Positions 5,227 through 6,353 of a DNA stretch of 6,353 bases are shown here, in pieces. Position numbers and translations under genes: made by a program. The notes below the pieces were generated by a model. That model searched no databases and was not told the origin of the DNA. It saw only the letters and a program-made list of their open reading frames with translations. How positions within the stretch are numbered: the stretch's first letter is position 1; each line of letters starts with the position of its first letter. Source of the DNA: Limisphaerales bacterium (GTDB lineage: Bacteria; Verrucomicrobiota; Verrucomicrobiia; Limisphaerales; PALSA-1396); contig PLJQ01000477.1 of assembly GCA_003140275.1 (NCBI GenBank), positions 338 through 6,690 on the forward strand, in the 5' to 3' direction.

Positions 5227-5781
5227 TCATTCGGGATCGTAGTGCTCACGCCCATCAGTAGCAGTTTGGACGCGGACGCTGTGGACAATCCCTGTGCTCG
5301 TATGACTTTGCTTATCTAATTTGATCCGAAAGGCGTGCTCCTGATTAGGCTGAACGACAAACGCCTCGTATTTATTGAACTCGGGATGCTGCACGTCAAC
5401 CAAGTTACCATGTTGGTCCAGAAAGCGAACTTCCAGCTTATGAACCCTCCAAGGACGCCCATTCTTGTTAGCCACATAACCTGTCAGCCAAAACTCCGGC
5501 TTTTTCCCTACAGGTTCCAAGACTGTCCGCACAACGGGAAGTTTATCACGATACCGCGCGAAACCACTGTCACGAGTTTCATCAGCGTTATCTGAGAACG
5601 ACCAAATTGACAGGAATCCCAGAGCGGCCAATAACGTGAGGCCGACAAGAGCTGCGGACAATTTATGCGTCAGGGTAACAAACCTGCCTTGCCTTGATTG
5701 GCAATAGGGGCAAATCTTGGCGGCCGCTTTGATAGTTTCGGCGCAGTGCGGACAGACTTTCGTTTCTGATGTTAAGTCCAT
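5227..5781 (-). CDS. Zinc-ribbon membrane protein with C-terminal beta domain, paralog 1
   Basis: The 184-aa protein has the same plan as its downstream neighbour. The zinc ribbon uses Cys10, 13, 24 and 27 (KVCPHCAETI, KICPYC). A membrane helix spans about 41-60 (LSAALVGLTLLAALGFLSIW). The outer domain shows FWLTGYVANKNGRPWRVHKLE, then VRFLDQHGNLVDV, then HAFRIKL, aligning with the ITNQSPIAWKDVEF, FYDTNGVMVDA and SAFRVSV elements of paralog 2. This pattern (novel versus unmodified N..G..W..V...F.D..G) fits FxLYD-like beta-sandwiches that may bind other envelope components. Outside the ribbon the two paralogs are only modestly similar. ATG at 5781 follows a G-rich stretch without a clean Shine-Dalgarno. 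A 48-base gap separates it from the PLDc_N-like gene. No specific function can be given. Confidence 0.87.
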   Translation of the reverse strand: MDLTSETKVCPHCAETIKAAAKICPYCQSRQGRFVTLTHKLSAALVGLTLLAALGFLSIWSFSDNADETRDSGFARYRDKLPVVRTVLEPVGKKPEFWLTGYVANKNGRPWRVHKLEVRFLDQHGNLVDVQHPEFNKYEAFVVQPNQEHAFRIKLDKQSHTSTGIVHSVRVQTATDGREHYDPE

Positions 5782-5829
5782 AACTGCCCCATCCCATAAT
5801 CAAACCGCACCAAACAGGAGGCTATCACA

Positions 5830-6066
5830 TCACGTCGAAGCAGATGCGCTCTTTTTCGGTCGTCCGATGAAAAAGTAAAGCAGCGCACCGAGGAAATGGA
5901 GGAACACAATCGCCAGCACCCAGCCAATTTTTTCGCCGTCGCTCAAACCTTTGTTCTGAATCGCGTGAATCAGCATCCAGATCCAGAACGCCATGAACGC
6001 CAGCGCCACCGGGAGAAAGAACAAAATGAGAATTATTTCCCAACCACCTAAAAATCCGGTAAACAT
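5830..6066 (-). CDS. Small two-helix membrane protein, PLDc_N (phospholipase D-nuclease N-terminal)-like
   Basis: The 78 residues form two membrane helices (about 9-36 and 47-67) separated by a short loop QNKGLSDGEKIGW. The end, LLYFFIGRPKK, matches the PLDc_N signature (hydrophobic helix, then Y-F-x-G-R-P and basic residues). In larger proteins this module precedes a cardiolipin synthase-type catalytic domain. Here, as in many stand-alone copies, no catalytic HKD domain follows, so an enzyme function is not implied. The start at 6066 is supported by AAAGGA four bases upstream. It follows the flotillin stop by 20 bases, so co-expression with flotillin is likely. A membrane-organising or accessory role is an inference from this neighbour. 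Confidence 0.85.
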   Translation of the reverse strand: MFTGFLGGWEIILILFFLPVALAFMAFWIWMLIHAIQNKGLSDGEKIGWVLAIVFLHFLGALLYFFIGRPKKSASAST

Positions 6067-6070
6067 ATTT

Positions 6071-6076
6071 TCCTTT
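6071..6076 (-). promoter_or_regulatory. Ribosome binding site (AAAGGA) of the PLDc_N-like gene
   Basis: Minus-strand AAAGGA followed by AAAT and the ATG at 6066. It is the clearest Shine-Dalgarno-like site in the window, though its spacing of four bases is short. Most other genes here lack one. Confidence 0.45.
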
Positions 6077-6086
6077 CGTTTAGGGT

Positions 6087-6353
6087 TTACTTGTCGCCCG
6101 TCTCACCTTTCCCCATCGCCTTCCTCAGCGCGGGAACCTGCTCCAACAACTTCTCAAACTTCACACCCGTCAAACTCTCCAACACCGGCGGCAATTGCGC
6201 GATGATCTGCGTCACGTCGCCGGTCAGCTTGCTCGCGCCGCCACCCGGACCGTTGCCAGAATTGATGATGACCATCTTATCCATCTTCGACAGCGGTTCG
6301 CTGATGCGGCCCGCCACATCCGGCAACACACGCACAATCATCTCGATGACCGC
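6087..6353 (-). CDS. Flotillin (SPFH/band 7 family), C-terminal fragment
   Basis: Only the last 88 residues are in the window; the frame stays open to base 6353, so the start lies beyond it. VRVLPDVAGRISEPLSKMDKM, then a Gly-rich NSGNGPGGGASKLTGD and an IIAQLPPVLESLTGV helix are typical of the C-terminus of bacterial flotillins, which oligomerise at the inner face of the membrane in lipid-ordered domains. The SPFH domain, the coiled coil and any membrane hairpin would be upstream. The 3' end has a close second copy within the micro-ORF at 4590-4512. The stop (TAA) is 20 bases before the PLDc_N-like gene. The NfeD-type partner common in flotillin operons is not visible and may lie outside. Confidence 0.9.
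   Translation of the reverse strand, partial: AVIEMIVRVLPDVAGRISEPLSKMDKMVIINSGNGPGGGASKLTGDVTQIIAQLPPVLESLTGVKFEKLLEQVPALRKAMGKGETGDK

Noticed and set aside
1..6353. A CRISPR array, tRNA, rRNA, insertion sequence or phage gene
   Set aside because: I saw no regularly spaced repeats, cloverleaf-like segment, terminal inverted repeats or transposase/integrase motifs on either strand.

Overview
The window looks like a chromosomal segment of a Verrucomicrobia-like (or related PVC-group) bacterium. That assignment is an inference from protein style: the 219-aa single-pass protein with a Cys-rich N-terminus, the 226-aa four-helix membrane protein, and the mix of dGTPase, TlpA-like redoxin and flotillin resemble what I recall from that group. 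No ribosomal or other phylogenetic marker is present. I see no tRNA, rRNA, CRISPR array, transposase or phage gene.

Layout. Positions 1-843 (+) hold the C-terminal 280 residues of an HD-domain dGTPase. It converges, across 23 bases, on a long block of minus-strand genes that fills the rest of the window. In the direction of transcription (right to left) these are: the C-terminus of a flotillin (6353-6087), a small PLDc_N-type two-helix membrane protein (6066-5830), two tandem paralogous zinc-ribbon/one-helix/beta-domain proteins (5781-5227 and 5189-4650), a 42-codon micro-ORF (4640-4512), a BAX-inhibitor-1-like membrane protein (4510-3857), a possible broken mini-gene (3844-3750), a 226-aa membrane protein (3760-3080), a beta-carbonic anhydrase with a proline-rich tail (3076-2252), a 219-aa single-pass protein (2147-1488) and a TlpA-like thioredoxin-fold protein (1463-867). 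Most gaps are under 50 bases (20, 48, 37, 9, 1, 12, 3), apart from 104 bases at 2148-2251. An operon, or a few overlapping ones, is therefore plausible. Membrane proteins dominate, which would suit an envelope or stress-related cluster, but that role is inferred.

The most unusual item is the micro-ORF at 4640-4512. Its first 17 codons resemble the start of the carbonic anhydrase gene at 3076, and the remaining 25 resemble the last codons of the flotillin gene ending at 6087. They are joined in frame at a shared Gly codon. Over the 62-base flotillin-like core there are six base differences from the flotillin gene in this window, all silent. The ORF is fitted between two genes with gaps of 9 bases and 1 base. 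It is either a relic of rearrangement between duplicated gene copies or a retained chimeric microprotein.

Other signs of local reshuffling are an exact 17-base direct repeat bracketing the carbonic anhydrase gene (3138-3122 and 2210-2194), a third start region resembling that of the carbonic anhydrase (3844), and the tandem zinc-ribbon duplication in a stretch that looks more AT-rich.
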